A stretch of 6,537 nucleotides of DNA from Pseudomonadota bacterium. GTDB lineage: Bacteria; Desulfobacterota; Syntrophia; Syntrophales; JADFWA01. The translations under genes and the position numbers were made by a program. Below the pieces are notes generated by a model. That model was not told where the DNA came from, ran no database searches, and worked only from the letters and a program-made list of their open reading frames with translations. This document shows, one piece after another, positions 6,188-6,537 of this stretch (its first letter is position 1; every line of letters starts with the position of its first letter). The stretch covers positions 1-6,537 of the forward strand of contig JADFWA010000164.1 of the NCBI GenBank assembly GCA_015222855.1. The letters run 5' to 3'.

Positions 6188-6208
6188 AAATTGCCCCCGG
6201 AACTACGT

Positions 6209-6537
6209 CTATCTTTCTTTTGTCATCTCATACATCATGATCGCTGCCGCATTAGGCAGGCTGAGCGATTCCGCGCCGCCGATGCCTGGAATACACCATT
6301 GTTCGGCGGTCAAATTTATCAACTCCTCCGGCAAACCGTGACTTTCACTGCCAAGCAGAAGCGCGGTCTTTTGCGCGCATCCGTGGGGCGCAATCCCTTT
6401 CTGTAAAATACTGCCCACCAGGAAATAATGTTCCTTGAATTCGGGCAGGACCTCGGCAAAATCCACTTCGGGGATAATCGTCATGTGAAACAGGCTCCCC
6501 ATGGAACTGCGCACCACTTTGGGATTGGTGAAATCCA
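6209..6537 (-). CDS. SpoU/TrmH-family RNA 2'-O-methyltransferase, 5' end outside window
   Basis: The 108 C-terminal residues of a SPOUT-class RNA ribose methyltransferase are present; the open frame runs off the right edge. These enzymes use S-adenosylmethionine bound in a trefoil knot to methylate tRNA or rRNA ribose. In fragment numbering, motif 1 is NPKVVRSSMGSLF at 4-16 with the conserved Arg9, motif 2 is LLLGSESHGLP at about 59-69, and motif 3 is IPGIGGAESLSLPNAAAIMMYE at 82-103. Motif 3 is unusual: most relatives have SLNV there, with an Asn next to the cofactor, whereas here it reads SLSLPN. GTG 6515-6517 is not the true start, since DFTNPK, part of motif 1, lies upstream. It leads the - strand run, 21 nt before cutA. 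The RNA target cannot be assigned from this part. Confidence 0.9.
   Translation of the reverse strand, partial: DFTNPKVVRSSMGSLFHMTIIPEVDFAEVLPEFKEHYFLVGSILQKGIAPHGCAQKTALLLGSESHGLPEELINLTAEQWCIPGIGGAESLSLPNAAAIMMYEMTKER

Noticed and set aside
5486..6406. A 306-residue + strand open frame running opposite the kinase, cutA and methyltransferase genes
   Set aside because: It lies wholly antisense to three genes with clear family motifs, has no ribosome site or recognisable domain, and its residue pattern is that of a shadow frame.

Overview
The window looks like a chromosomal housekeeping segment of a mesophilic anaerobic bacterium. A Desulfobacterota/deltaproteobacterial host, possibly of the syntrophic lineages, is my best guess. 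This rests on the form of the two RdgC-like proteins, the carbamate kinase, and the MBL-NnrE/D-PfkB-CutA set. It is inference from protein style, not from a marker gene. I see no mobile element, tRNA, rRNA or CRISPR array.

Layout from left to right: (1) The 3' part of a carbamate kinase gene (arcC, + strand) is cut by the left edge. It ends at a shared hairpin terminator facing a convergent cold-shock protein gene (csp, - strand). (2) csp has a strong sigma70-type promoter with an AT-rich upstream element and a leader of about 165 nt, as is usual for cspA-type genes. (3) Divergent from csp, two overlapping + strand genes (ATGA overlap) encode what I read as the N-terminal and C-terminal modules of an RdgC-like recombination-associated protein. 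Spot checks suggest they are AT-richer than the surrounding genes. (4) From about 2635 to the right edge everything is on the - strand. In transcription order it holds a SpoU/TrmH RNA methyltransferase (5' end outside the window), cutA, a PfkB-family sugar/nucleoside kinase, a 97-bp gap with a C/G-rich inverted repeat, an MBL-fold hydrolase of the RFAP-synthase-like group, and a fused NAD(P)HX epimerase/dehydratase (nnr).

The - strand genes are closely spaced (21, 6, 97 and 33 nt gaps) and could form one operon or two. Their themes are tRNA/rRNA modification, metal tolerance, small-molecule phosphorylation and nicotinamide-cofactor repair, which is a general maintenance set rather than one pathway. 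The only parts that depart from a routine annotation are the two-gene RdgC-like pair next to csp, the altered motif 3 of the methyltransferase, the MBL enzyme beside the cofactor-repair enzyme, and the hairpin around the nnr start. I found no convincing sign of a wholly new system.
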